Shown here: one piece after another, positions 21,118 through 31,067 of the stretch
Position numbering within the stretch: the first letter of the stretch is position 1
How the letters are laid out: each line of letters starts with the position of its first letter
Assembly (NCBI GenBank): GCA_013288305.1
Contig: JABDCD010000003.1
Span: 11,466-58,029 of the forward strand
DNA length: 46,564 nucleotides
Source of the DNA: Alphaproteobacteria bacterium
GTDB lineage: Bacteria > Pseudomonadota > Alphaproteobacteria > Rickettsiales > SXRF01
Direction of reading: 5' to 3'
The notes under the pieces: model-generated
Databases searched by the model: none
What the model was told of the DNA's origin: nothing
What the model saw: only the letters and a program-made list of their open reading frames with translations
Made by a program: the position numbers and the translations under genes

Positions 21118-24100
21118 TCAGGCAGAAGCCAGCAGCGTCACATTGCCGCCGATGGCGGCGGTGTTGACGGTCGTGGTGCGTTCGGTGACGAAGCGCAAGA
21201 GATAATGCGGCCCGCCCGCCTTGGGGCCGGTGCCGGACAAGCCTTCGCCGCCGAAAGGCTGCACGCCGACCGTCGCGCCGATCATGCTGCGGTTGATGTA
21301 GATATTCCCGGCGCGCACCCGCGAGGCCAGCAGGCGGATATGTTCGTCGACGCGGCTGTGGATGCCGAATGTCAGGCCATAGCCGGTGCTGTTGATTGCG
21401 TCTATGACCTGCGGCAATGTTCCGGCTTTAAAGCGAATCACATGCAATACCGGGCCGAAGTTTTCGCGTGTCAGCGTCTCGATGCTTTGAATCTCGAACG
21501 CGTGCGGCGCGACAAAATGTCCCGCACCATTCGGCAGCGGCGCGTGAGCGATCAGCCGCGCCGACGCTTTCATGTTTTCGATATGGGCAAGCAGCGCTTT
21601 TTGGGCCTCCGCGTCGATGACGGGGCCGACGTCGGTGGCGGGATTCAGCGGATCGCCGAGCTTCAATTCCTGCATCGCGCCGGCCAGTAATTTCAATAAA
21701 TCATCGGCGATATCCTCCTGCACGAACAATATGCGAAGTGCCGAACAGCGTTGCCCGGCGCTGCCGAACGCGGATAAAATAATATCGTCGACCGCCTGCT
21801 CCGGCAGCGCGGAAGAATCGACCACCATGCAATTCTGGCCGCCGGTTTCGGCGATCAACGGTACGATAGGCCCACTGCGCCCGGCCAGCGATTTCTGAAT
21901 GCGTTGCGCCGTATCGGTTCCGCCGGTGAACACGACGCCGGCGATGCGCTCGTCAGCCACCGTCGCTGCGCCGATGACGCTGCCCCGGCCGGATGCAAGA
22001 CGCAGGACATGTTTCGGAATGCCCGCCTGATGCAGTAATTCGACGGCGCGGGCGGCGATGCGCGGCGTCTGTTCGGCAGGCTTGGCGATGACGCAGTTTC
22101 CAGTCGCCAGCGCCGCAGCAACCTGGCCGGTGAAAATCGCCAGCGGGAAATTCCACGGGCTGATGCAGGCGAATATCCCGCGCGGATGCAGCGACAGCAT
22201 GTTGCTCTCCCCGGCAGGCCCGGCGAGCGAAAGTGGTACAAAAATCTTTCGCGCCTGCGCCGCATAATAGCGGCAGAAATCGGCGGCTTCGCGCACTTCC
22301 GCCACACCGTCGCTTAAGGTTTTTCCGCCTTCGCGGGCGAGGAGCGCGATTAATTCCGCGCCGTTTTTTTCCATAAGGTCGGCCGCACGTTCTAGAATTT
22401 TCGCACGATTTTCCACCGCGGTTTCCGCCCATGCAGGAAACGCTTTTTGCGCTGCGGCGATAGCATCGCTCAGCGCTTCGGACGACAGGGGCGTCACGGG
22501 CAGCAACGGCTTGTCGGCATGAGGCAACATTTCCTGCCGCAACGCCTGTAATTGGGCGAGGTTGCCGAAATCCATCCCGGCGGAATTTTTGCGGTCACCA
22601 TAGAGTTGCACCGGTAATGGAATGGCCGGATTATAAAGCTTGGCATAGGTTTTTGCGGCGGCTACCGGATCGGCGAGAATTTCCTCCGGCGTCTTGCTCG
22701 GGTCCATCAGCAGATGCACAAAGGAACTGTTGGCGCCGTTTTCCAGCAGGCGGCGGATTAAATACGCGAGTAAATCCTTATGCGCGCCGACGGGAGCATA
22801 AATGCGCGACGGCGCATCCTTGATGACCAGGTCGTGCAGCGCTTCGCCCATGCCGTGCAGCCGTTGGAATTCATAGCCGCCGGATGGCCAGCCCTGACGC
22901 TCGGCTATAATCACGATGCTGGCGATGGTGCGCGCGTTATGCGTGGCGAATTGCGGATAAAAGGCGCCCTTGTGCGCCAGTAATTTGTCGGCGCAGGCGA
23001 GGTACGACACATCGGTATGCTCCTTGCGCGTGAATACCGGATAGCCCGGCAATCCCTGCAACTGCGCCCATTTGATTTCCGAATCCCAGTATGCGCCCTT
23101 GACCAGCCTGACCGGGATGATACGTTTATGTTTGCGCGCTAATTCGGCCAGCCAGTCGAGGACGTAAAATGCGCGTTTCTGATAGGCCTGCACGACGAAG
23201 CCGATGCCGTTCCACCCGGCGAAGGCGGGATCAGCCAGCAATTGCTCGAATAATAATAATTCGATATCGAGCCGCGAGGCTTCCTCGGCGTCGATGGCAA
23301 CGGCAATGCCGGCCTGTTTCGCAGCCGACAGAATGTCTTTCAGGCGCGGCAGCAATTCGCTCATCACGCGCTCTTTTTGCGTCAACTGGTAGCGCGGATG
23401 CAGCGCCGACAGCTTGACCGAAATGCCGGGCGCTGCAAACAAAGGCGTATCCGGCGCAATGGTTTTTCCAATCAGCGCGATGCCGTCGCGGTAGGAATCC
23501 ACATAGAATTTCGCTTGGCGGTCGCTGCGCGCGCCCTCGCCCAGAATATCGTAAGAGAAACGGTAGCCATGTTTGCCATAGGATTGGCTATGGCGCAGCG
23601 CTTCTTCCATCGTTTCGCCAAGCACGAACTGGCCGCCGATCAGCGTCATCGCTTTTTTGAGCGCCTCGCGGATGATCGGTTCGCCCATTTTACCCACGAG
23701 GTTTTTCACTGCGCGCAGAATACCGGCGCGGGCGTCCTGCCCGAAATCGACGACCTTGCCGGTCAGCAGCAATCCCCAGCTCGACAGGTTGACCAGCCAG
23801 GAATCATTGCTGCCGGTGTAATTTTGCCAGTCGCGGCCTTCGAATGTATCACGGATCAGCGCATCGGCGGTCTCGCTATCGGGAATGCGCAGCAGCGCCT
23901 CGGCCAGGCACATCAGCGCCACGCCTTCGGTGGTATCGAGACCGTAAGCATGAAGAAACGCTTCGACGCCGTGGCCGATGCCGCGCTCGCGGATGTCGCG
24001 CGTCCAGCTCGCGGCACGCGCCATGATCGGCACTTCCAGTGCCGCCAGCTTTTCGACATGCGTCAGCAACGCGCGCACCGCTTCCGCTTCGTCCATGAAA

Positions 24101-24132
24101 GCGCGGGCACTGAGTGATTCTATGGTGTCCAT
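21118..24132 (-). CDS. putA: Bifunctional proline dehydrogenase / L-glutamate gamma-semialdehyde dehydrogenase
   Basis: The 1004-residue PutA oxidises proline to glutamate in two steps with FAD and NAD+. The proline dehydrogenase barrel spans about 70-430 (YRFSYDILGEGARSD, ISVKLSALHPRY, RLVKGAYWDSEIK, FATHNARTI). The aldehyde dehydrogenase spans about 500-980, with NFPLAIFTGQ, PLIAETGGQN and the catalytic Cys in AGQRCSALRIL at about 795. There is no N-terminal ribbon-helix-helix domain, so it should be a purely enzymatic type A PutA. It stands just outside the island. Confidence 0.97.
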   Translation of the reverse strand: MDTIESLSARAFMDEAEAVRALLTHVEKLAALEVPIMARAASWTRDIRERGIGHGVEAFLHAYGLDTTEGVALMCLAEALLRIPDSETADALIRDTFEGRDWQNYTGSNDSWLVNLSSWGLLLTGKVVDFGQDARAGILRAVKNLVGKMGEPIIREALKKAMTLIGGQFVLGETMEEALRHSQSYGKHGYRFSYDILGEGARSDRQAKFYVDSYRDGIALIGKTIAPDTPLFAAPGISVKLSALHPRYQLTQKERVMSELLPRLKDILSAAKQAGIAVAIDAEEASRLDIELLLFEQLLADPAFAGWNGIGFVVQAYQKRAFYVLDWLAELARKHKRIIPVRLVKGAYWDSEIKWAQLQGLPGYPVFTRKEHTDVSYLACADKLLAHKGAFYPQFATHNARTIASIVIIAERQGWPSGGYEFQRLHGMGEALHDLVIKDAPSRIYAPVGAHKDLLAYLIRRLLENGANSSFVHLLMDPSKTPEEILADPVAAAKTYAKLYNPAIPLPVQLYGDRKNSAGMDFGNLAQLQALRQEMLPHADKPLLPVTPLSSEALSDAIAAAQKAFPAWAETAVENRAKILERAADLMEKNGAELIALLAREGGKTLSDGVAEVREAADFCRYYAAQARKIFVPLSLAGPAGESNMLSLHPRGIFACISPWNFPLAIFTGQVAAALATGNCVIAKPAEQTPRIAARAVELLHQAGIPKHVLRLASGRGSVIGAATVADERIAGVVFTGGTDTAQRIQKSLAGRSGPIVPLIAETGGQNCMVVDSSALPEQAVDDIILSAFGSAGQRCSALRILFVQEDIADDLLKLLAGAMQELKLGDPLNPATDVGPVIDAEAQKALLAHIENMKASARLIAHAPLPNGAGHFVAPHAFEIQSIETLTRENFGPVLHVIRFKAGTLPQVIDAINSTGYGLTFGIHSRVDEHIRLLASRVRAGNIYINRSMIGATVGVQPFGGEGLSGTGPKAGGPHYLLRFVTERTTTVNTAAIGGNVTLLASA

Positions 24133-24157
24133 GCGGGAATGCTAGCAGGGAGAGAAA

Positions 24158-25186
24158 TTAAAAGGAAGGCGTTAGCTGGATGCCGTTTTTATTTTGCAGG
24201 CGTTGCTGCCATCCGGCCATGACGGCAGGAGATGGGATGGATTGCGTGAGCTTCTGATGCAGCATGTCGGTAATTTGTTCCGCCCTGAGATGCACCTCCG
24301 GCTGCGAGGAAAGAAAGCCGGATATATGCTGCACCAGCGCTTCCTGTACCTCCGGCGCCTGCGCGGCAATGACGCGCGCCGAAACATCGGCCAGTTTTTC
24401 CATGGCTTCCATTTTGTGATCTTCATTGCCGCCGCCATGACCCTTGGACGACATAGCCAGCATGGCATTGGCGAAGATGTAACTACCCGCCGTCAGGAAT
24501 TTAAACAGATAGCTTTTTTGCGCCGGATTGGTGCGCATTTCCTTGATCGCACTCAGGGTCAATGTGACATTATTGAGCGCATACAGTGTGCCGGAAATGC
24601 GCAAAGGCTTTTCCTGCAACCATGCCCAGGCTTTGCCGATCATGCTCTCCGGCGGATGATCGGGATCGGGTTTCCTTTCCGGCACCAGCAACCCTGCCAA
24701 TCCGCCGGCAGCGACCAGCGCGCCGGAGGCGGTATCCCAATGCTTGCCGTGCTGAATGCCGGAACGCAGAAGCTGTGCCGCTCCGCCAGCATAGATGGCA
24801 TTGAGCATCTGCGATGGGTATTTATAGAGAAAGGATTCGACATGATCGATGATGCCGCCTTCCTGCGTCAGCCATTTGGTATCCGGCGTTCTGGGAATTT
24901 CCACGCCCTCTTTGCGCAAATATTGGCCTAGGCGAGTGCTTAAAAGCTGCAGTTGTTTTTCCGCACTGGGATTGCCGTAACGCGCCGGAGCCAAGCCGCC
25001 TAATCCCCAAATCAGGCCGGTGGCTGCTTCCTTGTAACGTCCAGCCATCATACCCGAGGCGAATAATGCCGCATCGCCGACCAGGTAAGCATAACCGGCC
25101 GCCTTGAGACTGCTGTCTTTCAAGCTGTCAAATACGCTGTCGCCGGTCTTGTCGTCGTCATCACCAATGGTGGGAGGAATAGCCAT
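24158..25186 (-). CDS. Hypothetical membrane-associated protein
   Basis: I do not recognise this 342-residue protein. The N-terminus (MAIPPTIGDDDDKTGD) is acidic. Several Gly/Ala/Leu-rich hydrophobic stretches follow: about 30-50 (AGYAYLVGDAALFASGMM), 60-70, 130-170 (MLNAIYAGGAAQLL, SGALVAAGGLAGLLV) and 230-250 (FLTAGSYIFANAMLAMSS). The C-terminal third is helical and soluble, with VQHISGFLSSQPEVHLRAEQI. I use the ATG at 25186; an upstream TTG at 25198 is possible. It is divergent from the symporter gene. Confidence 0.75.
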   Translation of the reverse strand: MAIPPTIGDDDDKTGDSVFDSLKDSSLKAAGYAYLVGDAALFASGMMAGRYKEAATGLIWGLGGLAPARYGNPSAEKQLQLLSTRLGQYLRKEGVEIPRTPDTKWLTQEGGIIDHVESFLYKYPSQMLNAIYAGGAAQLLRSGIQHGKHWDTASGALVAAGGLAGLLVPERKPDPDHPPESMIGKAWAWLQEKPLRISGTLYALNNVTLTLSAIKEMRTNPAQKSYLFKFLTAGSYIFANAMLAMSSKGHGGGNEDHKMEAMEKLADVSARVIAAQAPEVQEALVQHISGFLSSQPEVHLRAEQITDMLHQKLTQSIPSPAVMAGWQQRLQNKNGIQLTPSF

Positions 25187-25285
25187 GCCTGAATCCAATT
25201 TTTGTTATTTTATACTATACAGATTTATTGTTACAGTTTAATGTCGGTTATCGCCTTAGATAAAACAATGGGTTAGCGAGGAATT

Positions 25286-26659
25286 ATGGGGCAAGAGGGT
25301 TTCGAAACGTTAGTAAATGGGCTTGCCGCCGTGCTGTTTTTCAATATCGGCGGCTTTCCGTTTATTGTGCTGTGGCTGATTGTTGCCGCCGTGTTTTTCA
25401 CCATTTATCTGCGCGGCGTGAATTTCCGGCTGTTCGGGCGCGCGTTGAAAATTGTCACGGGACGTTACGACCGCAAGGAAGATGCCGGGGAAGTGAGTCA
25501 CCTGCAGGCATTACTTTCGGCATTATCGGCAACGGTGGGATTAGGTTCCATCGCCGGAATTTCGGTCGGCATCGCCATCGGCGGGCCGGGGGCGATATTC
25601 TGGATCGTGCTGGCGGGATTGCTCGGCATGGCGACCAAATTCGCCGAGGTGACGCTCTCCATGTGCTACCGCCGCATCGACGCCGACGGGAAAGTTTATG
25701 GCGGGCCGTTCCAATATATCGAAGGCGGGATGCGCGATTTGAATAAGCCGGGACTCGGCAAGGCGTTGTCATTATTATTTGCCGTATTCTGCCTGGGCGG
25801 CGCGCTGGGCGGCGGCAATATGTTCCAGTCCAACCAGGCGGTCAAAATCATGACGCAGACCTTCGCGCCGCTGCATGAATATGGCTGGCTGCTGTCGCTG
25901 GCGTTCGCTGCGCTGGTATTCGTCGTGCTGCTGGGCAGCATCAAGCGCATCGCCAAAGTCGCCGAAGGCATCGTGCCGCTGAAAGGCATTCTCTATCTAC
26001 TGTGCGCATTGGTCGTGGTGGGGGCGCATATCGGCCATTTGCCCGATACGCTTTCGATGATTTTTCACGATGCATTCAGCGGCCAGGCCGCGACCGGCGG
26101 CTTCATCGGCATGATCGCCGTCGCCTTCAAACGCGCCAGCTTCGCCAACGAAGCCGGACTCGGCTCCGCCCCCATCGCCCACGCCGCCGCCAAGGTGCAT
26201 GAGCCGGTAAGCGAAGCGGCGGTGGCATTGCTGGAGCCGTTTTTCGCCGCCATCATCGCGCTGCTGACCGGCCTCATGGTCATCATCACCGGCGCTTATG
26301 TGGGCGCATCGGCGGAAGACGGGGTGCTCATCGCCAGCAAGGCGTTTGAGAGCGTCGCGCCGTGGTTTTCGGTGATGCTGGCGATCAATGTGTTCGTCTT
26401 CGCCTATTCTACCACCATCGGCTGGAGCTATTACGGCGAAATCGCCTGGTGCTATCTGTTCGGACGCAAGGGCCTGAAACTCTATTACCTGATATTTTGC
26501 ACGGCGACATTCCTCGGCGGCATCATGCATTTCGGCATTATTCTCAATTTCTCGGATTTGCTGATTCTCGGCATGTCGCTGCCCAACATCATCGTGCTGT
26601 ATTTCCTGCGCGGACGCATCAAAGCGGAAATGCACGCCTATATGCGCGATCGCGAATAA
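25286..26659 (+). CDS. AGCS-family sodium/amino acid symporter
   Basis: The 457-residue transporter has about ten membrane helices and family segments such as LSATVGLGSIAGISVGIAIGGPGAIFW, GMATKFAEVTLSM, GGPFQYIEGGM, GGGNMFQSNQA and RASFANEAGLGSAPIAHAAA. AGCS carriers import alanine or glycine with Na+. GCGAGGA precedes the ATG. It lies just upstream of the glycine cleavage genes in the same direction, which makes glycine or alanine the likely substrate. Confidence 0.93.
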   Translation: MGQEGFETLVNGLAAVLFFNIGGFPFIVLWLIVAAVFFTIYLRGVNFRLFGRALKIVTGRYDRKEDAGEVSHLQALLSALSATVGLGSIAGISVGIAIGGPGAIFWIVLAGLLGMATKFAEVTLSMCYRRIDADGKVYGGPFQYIEGGMRDLNKPGLGKALSLLFAVFCLGGALGGGNMFQSNQAVKIMTQTFAPLHEYGWLLSLAFAALVFVVLLGSIKRIAKVAEGIVPLKGILYLLCALVVVGAHIGHLPDTLSMIFHDAFSGQAATGGFIGMIAVAFKRASFANEAGLGSAPIAHAAAKVHEPVSEAAVALLEPFFAAIIALLTGLMVIITGAYVGASAEDGVLIASKAFESVAPWFSVMLAINVFVFAYSTTIGWSYYGEIAWCYLFGRKGLKLYYLIFCTATFLGGIMHFGIILNFSDLLILGMSLPNIIVLYFLRGRIKAEMHAYMRDRE

Positions 26660-26775
26660 ATATCAAGTTTATCGCCTACCAGCCGGCAGCCCTATGACGG
26701 CACTTAATTCCTCATCCCTTGATTTAGGCCAAAGTCCCTCTATTATGTCGCATTCATTTTTAATATAAAAACCCT

Positions 26776-27918
26776 ATGAACAAGAAAACCCCGCTTTATC
26801 AGGAACATGTCGCCTTGGGCGCGAAGATGTGCCCGTTTGCCGGCTACGACATGCCGATCAATTACGCGCCGGGCGTGATCAAGGAGCATGAATGGACGCG
26901 CTCGCAGGCCGGGCTGTTCGACGTGTCGCATATGGGACAGGCCATCGTCAGCGGCGAAAACGCCGCAGGATTCTTTTCACGCATCACCCCTTCCTCTTTT
27001 CGCAAAACCCCTCCCGGGCGCGCTAAATATACCGTCTTGACCAATATGGGCGGGGGCATCATCGACGACCTCATCATCACGCGCATGGATGAAAATAAAT
27101 TCTTCGTGGTGTTCAACGCGGGGCGCAAAGAGGTGGACATCGCCTGGATGACAAAAAACCTGCCGCCAGACGTGACATTTGAAGAACTGGCCGGTAACGC
27201 GCTTATCGCCATCCAGGGGCCGAAAGCGGAAGCGGCGCTGGCGAAGGAACTGCCCGATGCCGGGCTGGCCGCCCTGCCCTATATGATGATGAAGGAAGCC
27301 AGCTGGCCTGCCGCGCCGAAGCGAAGCGAAGGCGGGAAAGGCACTCCCATCTTTATCAGCCGCCTCGGCTATACCGGCGAGGACGGTTTTGAAATCAGCA
27401 TTCCGCAGGAAATGGCACCCAAATTCTGGGACGCGCTGCTGGCCAATCCGGAGGTCAAGGCCATCGGGCTGGCAGCACGCGATTCGCTTCGGCTGGAGAT
27501 GGGCTATCCGCTGTACGGGCACGACCTGAACGAGGAAACGACGCCGGTGGAAGCGGCGCTGGCGTGGGTGATCGGCAAAGACCACGGAGCATTCCTGGGC
27601 GCGGCGCATATCCTGCCGCAACTGGCTTCCGGCGCGGCGAAAAAAAGAGTCGGCGTCAAACTCACCGAAAGCGGCATTGCGCGCGAGGGCGCAGCGATTT
27701 ATGCCGGGGGCGAAAAAATCGGCGCGCTCACCAGCGGCGGTTTTTCCCCATCGCTTAAGGTTGCCATCGGCCAGGGTTATGTTAAAAGCGAGTTCGCCCA
27801 TGAAGGCCAGAAGGTCGAGGTCGAAGTGCGCGGCAAAAAAATCGCCGCCGTGATTCACGGCCTTTCCTTCATGCAAGCGCACACCAAATCATCCTCTTCA
27901 CTAAAGAAAGCCAGCTGA
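26776..27918 (+). CDS. gcvT: Glycine cleavage system T protein (aminomethyltransferase)
   Basis: The 380-residue GcvT releases ammonia and passes the methylene group from the H protein to tetrahydrofolate. It shows [62 protein letters not shown] and [11 protein letters not shown]-like [21 protein letters not shown]. Just before SRLGYTGE there are about 12 extra residues ([12 protein letters not shown]) encoded by a CGAAG-repeat string; see findings. First gene of the operon. I see no glycine riboswitch in the 116 nt upstream. Confidence 0.97.
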   Translation: MNKKTPLYQEHVALGAKMCPFAGYDMPINYAPGVIKEHEWTRSQAGLFDVSHMGQAIVSGENAAGFFSRITPSSFRKTPPGRAKYTVLTNMGGGIIDDLIITRMDENKFFVVFNAGRKEVDIAWMTKNLPPDVTFEELAGNALIAIQGPKAEAALAKELPDAGLAALPYMMMKEASWPAAPKRSEGGKGTPIFISRLGYTGEDGFEISIPQEMAPKFWDALLANPEVKAIGLAARDSLRLEMGYPLYGHDLNEETTPVEAALAWVIGKDHGAFLGAAHILPQLASGAAKKRVGVKLTESGIAREGAAIYAGGEKIGALTSGGFSPSLKVAIGQGYVKSEFAHEGQKVEVEVRGKKIAAVIHGLSFMQAHTKSSSSLKKAS

Positions 27919-27919
27919 T

Positions 27920-28300
27920 ATGTCCAACGTCCCCGCCGACCTGAAATACACCGAACAACATGAATGGCTGAAGCTCGACGGCGACATTGCCACCATCGGC
28001 ATCACCGACTATGCGCAAGGCGCGCTGGGCGACCTCGTCTTTGTCGAGCTGCCCGCGAAAGGCAAAAAGGTCAACGCGGGCGATGCCTTCGTCGTCGTCG
28101 AATCGGTGAAGGCCGCCAGCGAAGTCTATGCGCCGATCTCGGGCGAGGTTATCGAGGTCAATGAAGCGTTGTCCAAAACGCCGGAGCTTATCAACAGCGC
28201 GCCGTACGATGGGGGATGGATATGCAAGATCCTTAGCTCCGACAAGGCCGAGCTGGCCAAATTACTCGATGCCGCCAACTACCAGCAATTGGCGGCCTGA
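27920..28300 (+). CDS. gcvH: Glycine cleavage system H protein
   Basis: The 126-residue lipoyl carrier has the usual [35 protein letters not shown] and the lipoylated lysine K64 in [20 protein letters not shown]. It shuttles the aminomethyl group between the P and T proteins. The start lies 1 nt after the gcvT stop. Its stop overlaps the gcvPA start by 1 nt (TGATG). Confidence 0.98.
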   Translation: MSNVPADLKYTEQHEWLKLDGDIATIGITDYAQGALGDLVFVELPAKGKKVNAGDAFVVVESVKAASEVYAPISGEVIEVNEALSKTPELINSAPYDGGWICKILSSDKAELAKLLDAANYQQLAA

Positions 28301-29604
28301 TGCGCTATCTTCCGCTTACTCCCAAAGACCGCGCTGAGATGCTGGCAGCCGCCGGCGTCAAGTCGATGGACGAATTCTATGCTTCGGTGCCGCCAGCGGC
28401 GCGGCTTACCGGGCTTATCGATTTGCCGCTGCATCAGGGTGAAATCGAGGTGGAACGCGCGCTGTCGCGCCTGGCGGCCAAAAATCATCCGGCGGGCAAC
28501 GGGCCGTTTTTTCTCGGCGCGGGCTGCTATAATCATCATATTCCCGCCACTGTCGATCACCTCATCCAGCGCTCGGAATTCCTGACGTCGTACACGCCCT
28601 ACCAGCCGGAAATTTCTCAAGGGACGCTCATCGCTATTTTTGAATTTCAGACGATGATCGCCAACCTGACCGGCATGGATGTCGCCAACGCCTCGATGTA
28701 TGACGGCGCGACGGCCACGGCCGAAGCGGCGCTGATGGCCAAGCGCGTGACGGGCAAGCCCAACATCCATATCCATGGCCAGCTGCACCCGCAGTATCGT
28801 GAAGTCATCGAGACCTACATCCGCAATTATTCCGGCGTGGCGGTAAAAAATACAGCGCCGGATACGGAGGCTGCTTGCGTCATCGTGCAGACGCCCGATT
28901 TTCTTGGGCGACCGCAGAAGCTTGCCGACCTGCGCAAGCAATGCAGCGACGCCGGCGCGCTTCTGGTAGTCGCCGTCAATGAAATATTATCGCTGGGCCT
29001 GCTGCCGCCGCCAGTGGAAGCGGACATCGTGGTGGGCGAAGCGCAATCGATCGGCGTGCCGATGAGTTTCGGCGGGCCGCATCTGGGCTTCTTCGCCTGC
29101 CGCAAGGACTATCTGCGGCAAATGCCGGGAAGACTCTGCGGCGAAACGGTGGATAAGGACGGGCGGCGTTCCTTCGTACTCACCCTCAACACCCGCGAGC
29201 AGCATATCCGCCGCGAAAAAGCTACCTCCAACATCTGCACCAACCAGGGGCTGTTCGCGCTCGCTTTTACCATCCATATGAGCCTGCTCGGCGAGATCGG
29301 ATTCAAAAAACTGGCGCGGCTCAATCACGAGAAGGCCTGCCAGCTTGCCGACCGGCTGGCCAAAATCAAAAACATCAAGTTGCCGAACAAAAGTTTCTTC
29401 AATGAATTTGTCGTCGAGTTGCCGGTTGCCGCTTCCGAGGTGGTACAAAAACTTAGCTCGCACGGCATCATCGCCGGTCTGGCGCTCGACGGCGGCAAGC
29501 TGCTGGTAGCGGCGACCGAACTGACGAGCGATACCGATATTGACGTTCTCGCCGTTGCGCTGGAAGAACTCTGCCAGCACGCGAAGCGGAAGGAGGTCGC
29601 ATGA
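28300..29604 (+). CDS. gcvPA: Glycine dehydrogenase (decarboxylating) subunit 1
   Basis: The 434-residue alpha subunit of the split P protein has AGCYNHHIPATVDHLIQRSEFLTSYTPYQPEISQGTL, ANASMYDGATATAEAALMA and GGPHLGFFACRKDYLRQMPGRL. It pairs with GcvPB to form the PLP enzyme that decarboxylates glycine. It starts with an ATG overlapping the gcvH stop and overlaps gcvPB by 4 nt (ATGA). Confidence 0.97.
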   Translation: MRYLPLTPKDRAEMLAAAGVKSMDEFYASVPPAARLTGLIDLPLHQGEIEVERALSRLAAKNHPAGNGPFFLGAGCYNHHIPATVDHLIQRSEFLTSYTPYQPEISQGTLIAIFEFQTMIANLTGMDVANASMYDGATATAEAALMAKRVTGKPNIHIHGQLHPQYREVIETYIRNYSGVAVKNTAPDTEAACVIVQTPDFLGRPQKLADLRKQCSDAGALLVVAVNEILSLGLLPPPVEADIVVGEAQSIGVPMSFGGPHLGFFACRKDYLRQMPGRLCGETVDKDGRRSFVLTLNTREQHIRREKATSNICTNQGLFALAFTIHMSLLGEIGFKKLARLNHEKACQLADRLAKIKNIKLPNKSFFNEFVVELPVAASEVVQKLSSHGIIAGLALDGGKLLVAATELTSDTDIDVLAVALEELCQHAKRKEVA

Positions 29605-31067
29605 GCTTCGACCGCGACAGAGGATTGAACGTCGAAGAAAATCTTTTGTTCGAGAAAGGCACCAACGGCGCCTGCGGTGTCGATCTGCCCGAGCCCAAAA
29701 ACACTGCGCTGCGCACCGGCTTCCCGGCACGCGAAAAAATCGGGCTGCCCGAAGTCAGCGAGCCGCAGGTGATGCGCCATTTCGTGCGCCTGTCCAAGCT
29801 CAACTATGCTATCGATACCGGGCTGTATCCGCTCGGTTCCTGCACGATGAAACACAATCCGCGCCTCAACGAAAAAGTGGCGCGGCATCCCGGCTTCGCG
29901 CAGATCCATCCGTTACAGCCTGAGGGCACCATACAGGGCGCGCTGGAAGTGATTTACACCGTGCAGCAATGGCTGGCCAAACTCTCCGGCCTGCCGCATG
30001 TGACGCTCAATCCCGCCGCGGGCGCACACGGCGAATTCGCCGGTATCATGGTGATCCATAAGGCGCACGAAGCGCGCGGTAAAGTCCGCAAAACCGTGCT
30101 CATTCCCGACAGCGCGCACGGCACCAATCCGGCCACCGCGGCGGCTTGCGGCTATGAAACCAGAACCATCCCATCGACCAAAGAAGGCACCGTCGATGTC
30201 GATGCGTTCAAGAATATGTTGAACGACGACGTTGCGGCGCTGATGCTGACCAACCCCAATACCTGCGGCCTGTTCGAGCCGCGCGCCAAGGAAATCGCCG
30301 ATGTCCTGCACAAAGCGGGGGCGTATTTTTATTGCGACGGCGCCAATTTCAACGCGCTGGTCGGCCGCGTGCGCCCGGCGGATTTCGGCGTCGACGTCAT
30401 GCATTTCAACCTGCACAAAACCTTCTCGACGCCGCATGGCGGCGGCGGTCCCGGCTGCGGGCCAATTGCCGTTACCGAAGAACTTGCACCTTATTTGCCC
30501 GTGCCCAAAATCGTGAAACACGGCGATCATTATCATCTGGTGACGGAAGATAAAAACAGCATCGGCCGCCTCAAAGGTTTCAACGGCCAGTTCGGCATGG
30601 CGGTGCGCGCGCTCAGCTACATGATGTCGCACGGCGCGGACGGCCTCAGGCAGGTGGCGGAAGACGCGGTGCTGGGCGCCAATTACATCTTAAGCCAGTT
30701 GCGCGAACTGTATCACGTCCCTTTCCCCGGCACCTGTATGCATGAATGCCTGCTCACCGATAAACTGCAGAAAGATAAAGACGTCACCACGGGCGACATC
30801 GCCAAGACGCTGATCGAATACGGCATCCATCCGATGACGGTGTATTTCCCGCTGGTGGTGCAGGGCGCGATGCTGATCGAGCCGACCGAAACCGAAACCA
30901 AGGCCTCGCTCGATCATTTCATCGCAGTGATGAAAATGATCGCGCAAAAGGCGGCGGCGGGCGACAGCGCCGAGCTGAAAAACAATCCTATCAGCAGCCC
31001 GCGCAAACGGCTGGACGAAGTAAGAGCGGCCAGGAACCCTGTGCTCAAATGGGCAAGCCAGGGGTGA
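29601..31067 (+). CDS. gcvPB: Glycine dehydrogenase (decarboxylating) subunit 2
   Basis: The 488-residue beta subunit has LYPLGSCTMKHNPR, AHGEFAGIMVI, DSAHGTNPATAAACGYET and the PLP lysine in HFNLHKTFSTPHGGGGPG at about residue 273. Split P subunits are common in alphaproteobacteria and Gram-positives. Last gene of the tightly overlapping gcv operon. It is convergent with the polysaccharide cluster, whose last gene ends at the next base. Confidence 0.97.
   Translation: MSFDRDRGLNVEENLLFEKGTNGACGVDLPEPKNTALRTGFPAREKIGLPEVSEPQVMRHFVRLSKLNYAIDTGLYPLGSCTMKHNPRLNEKVARHPGFAQIHPLQPEGTIQGALEVIYTVQQWLAKLSGLPHVTLNPAAGAHGEFAGIMVIHKAHEARGKVRKTVLIPDSAHGTNPATAAACGYETRTIPSTKEGTVDVDAFKNMLNDDVAALMLTNPNTCGLFEPRAKEIADVLHKAGAYFYCDGANFNALVGRVRPADFGVDVMHFNLHKTFSTPHGGGGPGCGPIAVTEELAPYLPVPKIVKHGDHYHLVTEDKNSIGRLKGFNGQFGMAVRALSYMMSHGADGLRQVAEDAVLGANYILSQLRELYHVPFPGTCMHECLLTDKLQKDKDVTTGDIAKTLIEYGIHPMTVYFPLVVQGAMLIEPTETETKASLDHFIAVMKMIAQKAAAGDSAELKNNPISSPRKRLDEVRAARNPVLKWASQG

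Noticed and set aside
26660-26775. Possible glycine riboswitch before gcvT
   Set aside because: I looked for the paired GGAGAG/CCGAAGG-type aptamer cores and found none in 116 nt.
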